IMG/VR virus record: IMGVR_UViG_3300042990_000015
Coordinates: 1-25,474 of that record
From: a virus
Length of the DNA: 25,474 nucleotides
Strand: one strand, 5' to 3'
Position numbers and translations under genes: made by a program. Below, piece by piece: positions 1 through 6,971 of this stretch (position 1 is the first letter of the stretch; each line of letters opens with the position of its first letter). Under the pieces are notes generated by a model that was not told the origin of the DNA, ran no database searches, and saw only the letters and a list, made by a program, of their open reading frames with translations.

Positions 1-37
1 CAGCGTGCACAGCATCAAGGGGAAAGAAGGAGGTGCC

Positions 38-1000
38 ATGCGCTCGACACGGACGCGCGGCGACATCGTGACCGGTCGGGCGGACTGGTACCGAATCGAG
101 AACAAAGGCGACGACAGCGCGCTTGTCTACATTTATGACGAGATTGGCTACTTCAACATCACGGCGAGCGACTTCGCCAAGGATCTCAACGCGCTGAAGG
201 CGAAGCAGATCACGCTGCACCTGAACTCACCGGGCGGCGAGGTGTTCGACGGCATCGCCATCATGAACGCGTTGCGCAACCACCCGGCTACGATCACCGT
301 GCGCATCGACGGGCTCGCCGCTTCGGTGGCGAGCGTGATCGCCATGGCCGGCGACAAGATCTACATCGCGCCCGAGGCGCAGATGATGATCCACGACGCC
401 AACGGGATGGCGATCGGCAACGCGAAGGACATGCGCACCCTCGCCGCGCTGCTCGACAAGTGCAGCGACACGATCGCGGGCGTGTACGCGGCGCGCGCGG
501 GCGGCGAGGTGGACACCTGGCGCGCGCTCATGCGCGAGGAGTCCTGGTACAACGCGGAGGAAGCCGTCGCCGTGGGCCTGGCCGACGAGATTTTCGACAG
601 CCTGCCCGGCAAGAAGGGCCCCGGCGTGCCGCCGGCCAAGAAGCCGAAGCAGGCGCTTGCCGACGGCGAGCCGGTCGGCGACGCACGCGGGTCATGGGAC
701 CTGAGCGTGTTCCGATACGCGGGCAGGGGGGAAGCTCCCGAGCCGACCGCTGTCGTTATGCCGGACATACCGGCCGCTGCTGAGCCGGATGACTTGCCGG
801 TGCATGCGGTTTGGTCACGCGATCTGGTCACGACACCTGTTGATTGCGCAGCTCATGGCGTAGTTGACCAAACGAATGATGATCCATGGGCTGATATGAC
901 CGGTACGCTGTTGACCAGCGCGCAGGCTGGTGCTAGCACCAAGATCGTTACCTCCGATGTAATCGATGATCTTCTGACTGCCTTTAGGGGGCAACTGTGA
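38..1000 (+). CDS. ClpP-like prohead (head maturation) protease
   Basis: Serine protease of the ClpP/SppA fold, expected to process capsid and scaffold during prohead maturation in HK97-type phages. I chose ATG 38 because GAAGGAGG lies just upstream; an in-frame ATG at 5 has no such site. Residues 62-72 carry the LNSPGGEVFDG strand. GLAASVAS (about 92-99) contains the likely nucleophile Ser96, and MMIHDAN (about 116-122) gives the likely His119. The third triad member is not obvious: the usual Asp region reads REESWYNAEEAV. The ClpP-like core ends near residue 200. A roughly 110-residue, proline- and acid-rich tail follows, longer than a plain ClpP-type protease, and could serve a scaffold role (inference). 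The gene lies directly before the major capsid gene, overlapping it at GTGA, which is the usual order. Confidence 0.9.
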   Translation: MRSTRTRGDIVTGRADWYRIENKGDDSALVYIYDEIGYFNITASDFAKDLNALKAKQITLHLNSPGGEVFDGIAIMNALRNHPATITVRIDGLAASVASVIAMAGDKIYIAPEAQMMIHDANGMAIGNAKDMRTLAALLDKCSDTIAGVYAARAGGEVDTWRALMREESWYNAEEAVAVGLADEIFDSLPGKKGPGVPPAKKPKQALADGEPVGDARGSWDLSVFRYAGRGEAPEPTAVVMPDIPAAAEPDDLPVHAVWSRDLVTTPVDCAAHGVVDQTNDDPWADMTGTLLTSAQAGASTKIVTSDVIDDLLTAFRGQL

Positions 1001-2493
1001 TCGGCAAGATGTCTCCAGGGCAGCGCGCCAAGCTGGCCGCGCTCGGTCTGAACGAGTCCGATATCGGGCGCGTGCTCAACCGCGCCAACCCCGGCACCGT
1101 GGCGCCACAGCGCGTCGAGCTGCCGTCCGGCGTGACCATCCCGCAGAACAGCAACGAGCTGGCCGAGTACGTGGCTGACCCTGAGCGACTGAAGTCGATC
1201 ATGAGTGACCGCAACGTCTTCTACTCGTTCATGGCCAAGTACGGCGAGCAGCAGCAGGGCGAAGGCACCGAGCTGCGCGCGACCATCGCCGAAGAGTCGC
1301 AGCGCGCACTCATCAACTACCTGCGCGAGAACGAGATCGAGGGGATCAAGCGGATCAACCTCGATCCGCAGTCGACCCCGAAGGCGACGATGCGCCTGGC
1401 ACGCCAGGTGATCGCCGGCCACAACCCGGACGCGCCCGGTGCCGAGCTGGACACCGAGTTCGCCAGCTCGGGTGAGTTCTTCCGTGGCGTGCACGCGATG
1501 TCGAAGACATCCGGCGGTGGCGAGGAGCTGCGCGCGAAGATGGCGCGCATCCAGAACGCGTACCAGTCGATCGTGCCGGCCGACGGCGGCTTCCTGATTC
1601 CCGAGGTGCTGCGCGCCCAGCTCCTGCAAACCGCGCTCGAAGAGGCCATCGTCCGGCCGCGCGCGTTCAATGTCCCGATGGAGTCGCTGCGCGTCGCGCT
1701 GCCGACCATCGACGCGACCACCAATGTCGGCTCGATCATGGGCGGCATGGTTGCGTACTGGACCGAAGAGGGCGCCGCGATGACCGAGAGCACGGCGAAG
1801 TTCGGTCAGGTGCAGCTTGAGGCCAAGACGCTGACCGGCTACGCCGAGGTGCCCAACCAGCTCATGGCGGACTCGATCATCTCATTCAGCGCGTTCATCG
1901 AGACGGCGTGGCCGAAGGCCATCGCCTGGTTTGAGGATCTTGCGTTCCTGGTCGGCTCCGGTGCCGGCGAGCCGTTGGGCCTGATCGGTGCGAACAACCT
2001 CGGTGCGATCGCGGTCGCGGCGCAGGCTGGGCAGCAGACGAACACGATCCTGTGGGAAAACATCGTCAACATGTACGCCCGCATGCTGCCTTCCTCGCTC
2101 AACAACGCCGTGTGGATCGCCTCGCCTGACACGTTCCCGGAGCTGGCCACGATGGCGCTCTCGGTCGGCACCGGCGGTAGCGCGGTCTGGCTGGGCAACG
2201 GCGCCGACAAGCCGCCGGTCACCATCCTGGGCCGCCCGGTGATCTTTACCGAGAAGATCAGCCGGCTGGGTACGCGCGGGGACATCGTGTTCGCGGATCT
2301 CTCCTACTACCTGGTGGGCGACCGCCAGGTGATGACCGCCGAGTCCAGCGAGCACTTCCGCTTCAACCAGAACAAGACGGCGTTCCGCATTGTCGAGCGG
2401 GTCGACGGGCGCCCGTGGCTTCAGTCGGCTATCACGCCGAGCAACAGCGGGCCGACGCTCTCCCCGTTCGTGGAGCTGGCGACCCGTCCGTAA
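997..2493 (+). CDS. HK97-fold major capsid protein
   Basis: Main shell protein, 498 aa, starting at GTG 997 in a GTGA overlap with the protease stop and preceded by TAGGGGG. Residues 1 to about 190 form a charged, helix-rich N-terminal region (for example ELRATIAEESQRALINYLRE), which fits a delta-domain scaffold removed by the upstream protease. From about residue 195 the sequence reads as a classic HK97 capsid: GGFLIPEV, then VALPTID, then YWTEEGAAMTES, then TLTGYAEVPNQLMADS, then the AFLVGSGAGEPLGLI block. The C-terminal half has VVDGRP-like and DLSYYLVGDR segments typical of the A-domain. Family assignment is secure. The exact cleavage site cannot be read from the sequence. Confidence 0.95.
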   Translation: MIGKMSPGQRAKLAALGLNESDIGRVLNRANPGTVAPQRVELPSGVTIPQNSNELAEYVADPERLKSIMSDRNVFYSFMAKYGEQQQGEGTELRATIAEESQRALINYLRENEIEGIKRINLDPQSTPKATMRLARQVIAGHNPDAPGAELDTEFASSGEFFRGVHAMSKTSGGGEELRAKMARIQNAYQSIVPADGGFLIPEVLRAQLLQTALEEAIVRPRAFNVPMESLRVALPTIDATTNVGSIMGGMVAYWTEEGAAMTESTAKFGQVQLEAKTLTGYAEVPNQLMADSIISFSAFIETAWPKAIAWFEDLAFLVGSGAGEPLGLIGANNLGAIAVAAQAGQQTNTILWENIVNMYARMLPSSLNNAVWIASPDTFPELATMALSVGTGGSAVWLGNGADKPPVTILGRPVIFTEKISRLGTRGDIVFADLSYYLVGDRQVMTAESSEHFRFNQNKTAFRIVERVDGRPWLQSAITPSNSGPTLSPFVELATRP

Positions 2494-2507
2494 GGCACCA
2501 GCGCACA

Positions 2508-2541
2508 GCTCCGGCGCGCGCTCGCGGATCGGCGCCGGAGC
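2508..2541 (+). terminator. 10-bp perfect hairpin after the capsid gene
   Basis: GCTCCGGCGC (2508-2517) and GCGCCGGAGC (2532-2541) are perfect complements with a 14-nt loop, 15 nt past the capsid stop. No U-tract follows. It may be an intrinsic attenuator of the high-GC type or an RNA 3' stabiliser that keeps capsid mRNA abundant. Confidence 0.55.
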
Positions 2542-2595
2542 ACTCCGCAAGCAACCGGGCAGACATCGAGCTGACCCGTCATAGAGGAGAAGTCC

Positions 2596-3120
2596 ATGGA
2601 TGCGATCGGACGCTTGTTCGACGTTTCGGCCGGCACCGTCAACGTCGACATGAACACCGCCGGTGCGACCGGCAAGCGGGTGTCGCTGCGCAACGCGACC
2701 GGCTGCACCATTCTCGTCGTGGCGGGCGCTGCCGCGTCCGGCACCGAGTCGCTGGTGTTCACGCTCAAGCAGCACACGGCGAGCACCGGCGGCACGACCA
2801 GCAACCTGGCCGCCGTCACGAAGTTCTTCATCAAGGGCGCCACGTCGCTGCTCGGTACCGAGACCTGGAAGACCGTCACGCAGGCGGTCAGCCAGACGGT
2901 CACCGTTACCGACACCGCCGGTGGGCTGGTCGCCGTCGCGCAGTCGCAGGCGCTGATCGCCATCGAGGTCGATGCGGCACAGCTCGCGGACGGGTGCGCG
3001 TACATCTCGCTCGACACCGCCGACCCCGGCGCGGTCGCGCGCATCGTCTCCGTGATCTACATCCTGCACGATCTCAACATCAAGCGCGCGCCCAGCTCGC
3101 TGGTCGCTTCGCTGTCCTGA
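2596..3120 (+). CDS. Virion-type protein of unknown function, after capsid
   Basis: 174 aa, ATG 2596 with AGAGGAGA upstream. The composition is Thr/Val/Ala-rich with alternating hydrophobic residues, which predicts a beta-rich fold. No signal peptide or membrane segment is visible. Its place right after the capsid gene and its character suggest a capsid decoration or stabilising protein, but I do not recognise a defined family. The last 30 residues (ARIVSVIYILHDLNIKRAP) could form an edge strand plus a basic tail. The reading frame has strong GC3 bias, so coding status is secure. The function is inference from position. Confidence 0.75.
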   Translation: MDAIGRLFDVSAGTVNVDMNTAGATGKRVSLRNATGCTILVVAGAAASGTESLVFTLKQHTASTGGTTSNLAAVTKFFIKGATSLLGTETWKTVTQAVSQTVTVTDTAGGLVAVAQSQALIAIEVDAAQLADGCAYISLDTADPGAVARIVSVIYILHDLNIKRAPSSLVASLS

Positions 3121-3149
3121 TGGGCGGCGACTGAGTTTCGGGAGGCATC

Positions 3150-3380
3150 ATGCACCGCGTCAGCTACGTCGGCACGCCAGCCTGCGAGCACTGCGGCAGC
3201 GTCGCGTGCAGCGTGCGCCAGGCGGCCGACGTACGGGCGCGGTGCATGCATGTCCCCGCGCTGGCCAACGTGCACGCGGCGGTGCTGGTGGCGACCAGCG
3301 TGACTGCTCCCGAACAGGACGCCGGGCTCGACATCCTCGCGCCGCCGCCGGTCAAGCGCGCATACAAGCGGAAGGGGTAG
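3150..3380 (+). CDS. Small Cys-containing protein
   Basis: 76 aa, ATG 3150 preceded by CGGGAGG. The N-terminus has C-x2-C (ACEHC, about residues 12-15) followed by Cys residues near 20 and 32, so a small metal-binding knuckle is possible. The C-terminus ends in the basic stretch VKRAYKRKG. I do not recognise the family. Its TAG stop is part of the GGGGTAGGC junction that leads into the next start codon, which indicates translational coupling. Confidence 0.6.
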   Translation: MHRVSYVGTPACEHCGSVACSVRQAADVRARCMHVPALANVHAAVLVATSVTAPEQDAGLDILAPPPVKRAYKRKG

Positions 3381-3385
3381 GCACC

Positions 3386-3541
3386 ATGCATCTTGCACAG
3401 GCACTGTTCTACCTGCTCGGCATCGCGCTGATCTTCATCGCAGCGTTTCCGATCCCGGTGCGCGTGTCGCTGGCGCTGCTCGGCGCCGCGTCGGCGCTGT
3501 TGGCCTACGCCCTGCCGGCGATCGTCGGGGCTGGGGGGTAA
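3386..3541 (+). CDS. 51-aa two-helix membrane protein
   Basis: ATG 3386, 5 nt after the TAG stop of the upstream gene, with AAGGGG as ribosome site. The protein is almost entirely hydrophobic: residues about 5-22 (ALFYLLGIALIFIAAFPI) and about 27-48 (SLALLGAASALLAYALPAIV) form two likely membrane spans joined by a PVRV turn. Tiny membrane proteins inside a head module have no assigned function. It might be a moron or an accessory holin-type protein (speculative). The frame keeps high GC3. Confidence 0.6.
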   Translation: MHLAQALFYLLGIALIFIAAFPIPVRVSLALLGAASALLAYALPAIVGAGG

Positions 3542-3548
3542 GCTCGTC

Positions 3549-3659
3549 GTGAACGCGTCCTACTGGTCTGTAGCTGTTCCGATGACAGCGCTTCGTCTCT
3601 CGCCTAGCGGCGAGGCACCTGCGATCTCGTCGGCAGTGCGCCAGCCGGGGCGCGTTCAC
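3549..3659 (+). ncRNA. Candidate structured RNA in the head module
   Basis: The 174 bp between 3541 and 3716 have no convincing gene but can fold as one domain. Outer stem: 3549-3561 (GTGAACGCGTCCT) pairs with 3647-3659 (GGGGCGCGTTCAC), 13 bp with two G-U pairs. After a small internal loop it continues as CTGG 3563-3566 with CCAG 3641-3644. Inside are three hairpins: GCTGT/ACAGC (3573-3589, 7-nt loop), CTCGCC/GGCGAG (3599-3614, TAGC loop) and CTGCGA/TCGGCAG (3619-3636, one bulge). TTTT follows at 3661-3664. A 40-codon GTG frame (3549-3671) overlaps it, but only about two thirds of its third positions are G/C, lower than neighbouring genes. Function unknown. Confidence 0.45.
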
Positions 3660-3715
3660 CTTTTGCACTGAACCTGCTGAAGTCCACTGAAGCTCGATCG
3701 AATAGAGGATCTTTA

Positions 3716-4180
3716 ATGAGTAGTCAGATCAAGGGTCCGGCGATCCTGCTCGACAAGGTGGGCTACAGCGTCTCGCGCGCGACCGCCACCCTCCCGCAGA
3801 CGACCACCGGCGCGCTGTTCACGATTGCGGGCGGCCGCGTCGTGCTGACCGGCATCGTCGGCGAAGTGACGACGATCATCCAGAACCAGGCCAACAACAC
3901 CAAGCTTGTCGCCACCCCCACGGTCGGCACGGCGGTCGACATCTGCGCGGTACTCGACATCGCGAACAAGGAGGTGGGCTGCCTCTTCGGCGTTACCGGC
4001 ACCTTCGCAACCGCGATGGTCGGCGCGAACGCCGGTGCGACGGTCTTTCCCACGGCGACCGGCATCGTGCTGGCGACCGGCACGCTGCGGCTGTCCTGCG
4101 CGGCCAGCAATACCGGCTCGGTGAAGTGGATCGTGACCTACATCCCGCTCGACGTGGGCGCCACGATGGTGGCCGCGTGA
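3716..4180 (+). CDS. Virion-type beta-rich protein, unknown function
   Basis: 154 aa, ATG 3716 with AGAGGATC upstream. The sequence is rich in Thr, Val, Ala and Gly with alternating hydrophobics (GRVVLTGIVGEVTTIIQ, KWIVTYIPLDVGATMVAA), which predicts an all-beta virion protein, perhaps a decoration or trimeric surface protein. It resembles the 5052 gene product in style, though not in a way I can align confidently. No catalytic motif is seen. It overlaps the next gene at GTGA (4177-4180). Coding status is strong. The role is inferred from location in the head module. Confidence 0.75.
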   Translation: MSSQIKGPAILLDKVGYSVSRATATLPQTTTGALFTIAGGRVVLTGIVGEVTTIIQNQANNTKLVATPTVGTAVDICAVLDIANKEVGCLFGVTGTFATAMVGANAGATVFPTATGIVLATGTLRLSCAASNTGSVKWIVTYIPLDVGATMVAA

Positions 4181-4536
4181 GCGACGCGGAGGCGCGCTCG
4201 GTCGCGCGCGATGGCACCGTGCTGGGTGGCTACAACCTGTATCCACAGCACGGCGCACAGTCTGTGGATAACGTCGTTGCCAAGCCGTCGCTCTGTCGGA
4301 TGGTCATCTACCGGGGCAAACAGGGTCGGCTCGCGCCGCGCGCCGCTGTCGTCATCGGTACGCAGGACTCGATCATGCCGGAGGGCATCGCCTCGGGCGA
4401 GGTACCCGCGCTGTCCTCCGATCGGCACGTACATCTGTTCGTGTTCACACCTGGCGAGGCTGGGCACTTCACTGAGTACGATGTCGCGCCGGGCGACGGT
4501 CCGGGCGAGTGGTCCTGGCCACCAAGATCAGCATAG
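4177..4536 (+). CDS. Small head-module protein, unknown
   Basis: 119 aa. GTG 4177 overlaps the upstream stop (GTGA) and is preferred over the upstream in-frame ATG 4126, which would intrude into the previous gene. The middle of the protein has VIYRGKQGRLAPRAAVVIGTQDSI and HVHLFVFTPGEAGHFTEYDVAPG, which predict a compact beta-rich domain, possibly cupin- or jelly-roll-like, though this is only an impression. No membrane segment is present. The family is not recognised. It is probably a virion or assembly accessory given its coupling to neighbours on both sides. Confidence 0.7.
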   Translation: MSDAEARSVARDGTVLGGYNLYPQHGAQSVDNVVAKPSLCRMVIYRGKQGRLAPRAAVVIGTQDSIMPEGIASGEVPALSSDRHVHLFVFTPGEAGHFTEYDVAPGDGPGEWSWPPRSA

Positions 4537-4545
4537 GGAGAGAGC

Positions 4546-5055
4546 ATGCCCAAGATCAGCAAGGGTGAGGGCGCGACCGACGTGCTCAACCCGGTCGAGC
4601 GCGCAGGCACCTACGAAGCTCCGGAGCGCGAAGCCGGCGAGCCGTATGACACCTACGCCGAGCGCACCGAGAAGGCGTACGACGATTACCGCGTGCGTGA
4701 GGACCGCGCGGCGCTCAAGCGCGCCGAGCGCGACGAGAAGCAGGCGGCCGACGATCGCACGGACGCCGAAGCGGACAGGGCGGTGGCAACATCAGCTGGG
4801 AACAGCTCATTCAAATCGGAGAGCAGCAGCGACAAAACGAGCGAGACGAAGACGAGCGACGTGAACGACCCTTCGTCTGCCCAAACGACAGCCAAATCCT
4901 CGAAGTCGGATCAAATGGACAGCTCCACTGTCCCTTCGACGGTTGGACACAAGACTGACGACAGCAGCACCGATGGCACCTCCCCTTCAAAGTCCACCTC
5001 TACCAGCACCAGCTCGACCAGCAAGAGCGACAGCAAGACGACGGCGAAGAAGTGA
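4546..5055 (+). CDS. Charged protein with Ser/Thr/Lys low-complexity tail
   Basis: 169 aa, ATG 4546 with GGGAGAGAG upstream. Residues 1 to about 82 are highly charged (YAERTEKAYDDYRVREDRAA), probably helical or coiled coil. Residues about 84-169 are almost only Ser, Thr, Lys, Asp and Gln, and end in repeated STSTSSTSKS-type blocks, so they should be intrinsically disordered. The DNA for the tail (about 4790-5050) is visibly poorer in G+C than its neighbours because of AAA, ACA and TCA codons. No enzyme motif is seen. It may be a flexible virion tether or scaffold (inference). It overlaps the next gene at GTGA. Confidence 0.75.
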   Translation: MPKISKGEGATDVLNPVERAGTYEAPEREAGEPYDTYAERTEKAYDDYRVREDRAALKRAERDEKQAADDRTDAEADRAVATSAGNSSFKSESSSDKTSETKTSDVNDPSSAQTTAKSSKSDQMDSSTVPSTVGHKTDDSSTDGTSPSKSTSTSTSSTSKSDSKTTAKK

Positions 5056-5432
5056 GCGCGTCCGCGCAGCGCGTGCGCTCGGCCACCGTGTTCGCCAGCG
5101 TTGCGCGGACCGTCACATCATCGGTCGACACGCCCACCAACGGCGCGGCCGGCGTGCAGATCGTGATCGATACGACGGCTGTGTCGGGCGCCAGCTCGAC
5201 CACGCCCACGGTGTCCGGGCTTGATCCCGTGTCGGGCAAGTACTACCCACTGCTGGTCGGCGCCGCGATCGTGGCCACCGGTACGGTCGTGCTGACCATC
5301 TTCCCGGGGGCAGTGGTGACGGCGAACGTGAGCGCGAACAACTTTTTGCCGGCAACATTCCGCGTGACAATGACACACGGCACCGCTGATACGACCACCT
5401 ACAGCGTGGCCGCGCAGCTCCTGACAGCGTGA
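5052..5432 (+). CDS. Virion-type protein, possible decoration
   Basis: 126 aa, GTG 5052 in a GTGA overlap with the upstream stop. After a basic start (SAQRVRSATVFASVART) the protein is a Thr/Val/Ala-rich beta-type sequence (IVIDTTAVSGASSTTPTVSGLDP, YYPLLVGAAIVATGTVVLTIFPG, FRVTMTHGTADTTTYSVAAQLL). The pattern resembles small surface or decoration proteins of phage heads, but a specific family is not recognised. It is the last gene before a 364-bp gap without convincing coding sequence, so it may end a transcriptional or translational block. Confidence 0.7.
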   Translation: MSASAQRVRSATVFASVARTVTSSVDTPTNGAAGVQIVIDTTAVSGASSTTPTVSGLDPVSGKYYPLLVGAAIVATGTVVLTIFPGAVVTANVSANNFLPATFRVTMTHGTADTTTYSVAAQLLTA

Positions 5433-5593
5433 CGGGTAGCCTGCTACTCTCGTGCTCGCGTGATTGAGGGTATGTTCCGTCGCGGTCCGAGACGCGTGAC
5501 GATGAGACAGCGCAGGGGCGCCAACTCCCCTGCGCTGTCGCCGTCTCTGCGGATGATCCGCCGCGACCGGCGCAGGGGGTACGCTCAGCGCAA
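5433..5593 (+). other. Non-coding stem-loop leader
   Basis: First part of a gene-free gap (5433-5796). Strong inverted repeats: CGTCGCG near 5478-5484 with CGCG..ACG near 5493-5501 (2-nt bulge), the long 5506-5539 hairpin (listed separately), and GCGGA/TCCGC (5549-5561). An 87-codon GTG frame (5460-5723) crosses the gap, but it is Arg-rich, has no ribosome site, and runs through the stems, so I do not call it. Confidence 0.5.
5506..5539 (+). terminator. 13-bp perfect hairpin
   Basis: GACAGCGCAGGGG (5506-5518) pairs perfectly with CCCCTGCGCTGTC (5527-5539) across an 8-nt loop, about 75 nt after the last head-module gene of the block. No U-tract follows. It could be a high-GC terminator or RNA processing element. 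The left-arm core CGCAGGG recurs at about 5571 and 5632, so the right arm has alternative partners. Confidence 0.55.
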
Positions 5594-5710
5594 GCGTGTG
5601 CAGTGTGCCGGCTTAGGTGGCGCCTTACCAGCGCAGGGAGGATTAGCCGGCAGGCTTCGGGATGCCTTGCCCCCGCAAGGGGGAGCGGTTCGTATCCGCC
5701 ACGCGCACGC
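5594..5710 (+). ncRNA. Candidate multi-helix RNA with T-arm-like hairpin
   Basis: The outer stem 5594-5605 pairs with 5700-5710 (GCGTGTGC with GCGCACGC, then GTG with CAC; one bulge, one G-U). Flush inside it, TGCCGGCT (5606-5613) pairs perfectly with AGCCGGCA (5645-5652). Then come GGC/GCC (5653-5666), CCCCC-GCAA-GGGGG (5670-5683, GNRA loop) and GCGG-TTCGTAT-CCGC (5685-5699). The last hairpin abuts the outer stem and resembles a tRNA T-arm next to an acceptor stem. At 117 nt it is too long for a tRNA, and no anticodon arm is recognisable. The nested, abutting helices support a real RNA domain. The function is unknown. Confidence 0.45.
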
Positions 5711-5796
5711 GATCAACAACTGAACATGTCCCCCGCTCGCGCGGCGCTCGCGCTGCTCGACCGGCCAAGAAAGCAAGGGCACAGGGGTAGAACGAC

Positions 5797-6852
5797 ATGG
5801 GTGTCTGGTACACCACGCTGGAGTCTGTCCGGCGCAGCCTGGACTATCAGGAGACGGCACGGAACAACGTGCTGGTCGAAGAGTGCCTGGAGACCGGTTC
5901 GCGCAACACGGAGAGCACCCTGCACCGTCGCTTCTACCCTGAGGTGGCCACCCGCTACTTCGACTGGCCGAGCGTCCAGTACATTGGCACACCCAGCTAC
6001 CGGCTGTGGCTGGGTGCCAACGAGTTGATCTCTCTTACCACCCTCGCCAATGGCGGGCTGACCATCTCGCCGGCCAACTACAACCTGCGCAACAGCGTCG
6101 GACGCGAGGAACCCCCGTATACGTTCATCGAGCTGAACCAGGCGCTTGGCTCGGTGTTCACGACAACAGCAGGTACCGCACAGCGCGCGCTCGGGCTGAC
6201 CGGCGTTTGGGGCTATGACCTCAACGAGACGCCGGCAGGTGCTGCCGCCGAGGCGATGGACGCCAGTGAGACCGGCTTCGACGTGACCAACAGCGCGGCG
6301 CTGGGCACCGGCTCGCTACTGCGCGTCGACAGCGAGCGCATGCTGGTCACGTCGCGGGACATGCTGACCACCGGCCAGTCCCTGATCGGCACCGTGGCCG
6401 CGACCAACGCCGCGCAGACCCTCGCCGTGACCGATGGCACCCTCTACTTCGTCGGCGAAACCCTTCTCTTGGACGCCGAGCGCATGATCGTTACGGACAT
6501 CTCGGCCAACAACCTGATCGTCAAGCGCGCCATCGACGGCACCGTGCTGGCCGCGCACACCAACAGCGTGATTTTCGCGCCACGCCGGCTCAACGTCACG
6601 CGCGGCGCGCTCGGCACCACAGCGGCGACGCACCTCACTGCGGCCTCGTTGGTCCGCCACGCCTACCCCGGGCCGGTCGCGTCGCTGAGTCTGGCCTACA
6701 CGATCGACGAGCTCCAGCAGCGCTCCAGCGGCTTCGCGCGCACCGTGGGCGAAGGCGAGAACGCGCGCGAGGCGACCGGGCGCGGGCTGGCCAAGCTCAA
6801 GCGTGAGGCGATCGAGTCGCATGGCCGCCAGGCCAGAAATCGGGCGGTCTGA
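5797..6852 (+). CDS. Head-tail adaptor with repeated beta-module insertion
   Basis: 351 aa, ATG 5797 with AGGGG upstream. Residues 1 to about 140 look like a gp6-type connector or adaptor (VRRSLDYQETARNNVLVEECLETGSRNTESTLHRRFYP, then WLGANELISLTTLANGG). Residues about 142-290 hold an inserted region with recurring units: GSLLRVDSERMLVTSR, ETLLLDAERMIVTDI followed by LIVKRAIDGTVLAAHT, and LNVTRGALGTTAATHLTAASLVRHAYPG. The C-terminus is helical (SLSLAYTIDELQQRSSGFARTVGEGENARE). The position between capsid genes and the gp10-like neck gene fits a head-completion protein. The repeats probably project from the neck (inference). Confidence 0.75.
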   Translation: MGVWYTTLESVRRSLDYQETARNNVLVEECLETGSRNTESTLHRRFYPEVATRYFDWPSVQYIGTPSYRLWLGANELISLTTLANGGLTISPANYNLRNSVGREEPPYTFIELNQALGSVFTTTAGTAQRALGLTGVWGYDLNETPAGAAAEAMDASETGFDVTNSAALGTGSLLRVDSERMLVTSRDMLTTGQSLIGTVAATNAAQTLAVTDGTLYFVGETLLLDAERMIVTDISANNLIVKRAIDGTVLAAHTNSVIFAPRRLNVTRGALGTTAATHLTAASLVRHAYPGPVASLSLAYTIDELQQRSSGFARTVGEGENAREATGRGLAKLKREAIESHGRQARNRAV

Positions 6853-6971
6853 TGAAGCTGAAGCGGGGACATGTGGTCACGATGGCCTGGGTGCTCGGTG
6901 GGCTGTTCGTGGTGGGTGGGCTGGCTGGTGCCGCATTCGTGGTCGTACGCGAGTGGCGGTGGCCACGGTGA
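6852..6971 (+). CDS. 39-aa single-span membrane protein
   Basis: ATG 6852 overlaps the upstream TGA (TGATG). The peptide starts with basic MKLKRGH, has one hydrophobic span (residues about 10-32, VTMAWVLGGLFVVGGLAGAA onward), and ends REWRWPR, giving positive flanks on both sides. Its TGA overlaps the GTG of the next gene, so it sits in an unbroken coupled chain, which supports translation despite its size. Function unknown. Small membrane proteins recur in this phage's structural operon. Confidence 0.55.
   Translation: MKLKRGHVVTMAWVLGGLFVVGGLAGAAFVVVREWRWPR

Noticed and set aside
1882-3069. 395-codon minus-strand frame opposite capsid genes
   Set aside because: Shadow of the well supported capsid and 2596 genes; no recognisable domains.
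3549-3671. 40-codon GTG frame within the structured RNA
   Set aside because: Third-position G+C about two thirds, well below neighbouring genes, and spacing to the G-run is long; kept only as an alternative.
5460-5723. 87-codon open frame in the 5433-5796 gap
   Set aside because: No ribosome site, Arg-rich composition unlike neighbours, and the frame runs across strong stems; treated as non-coding.
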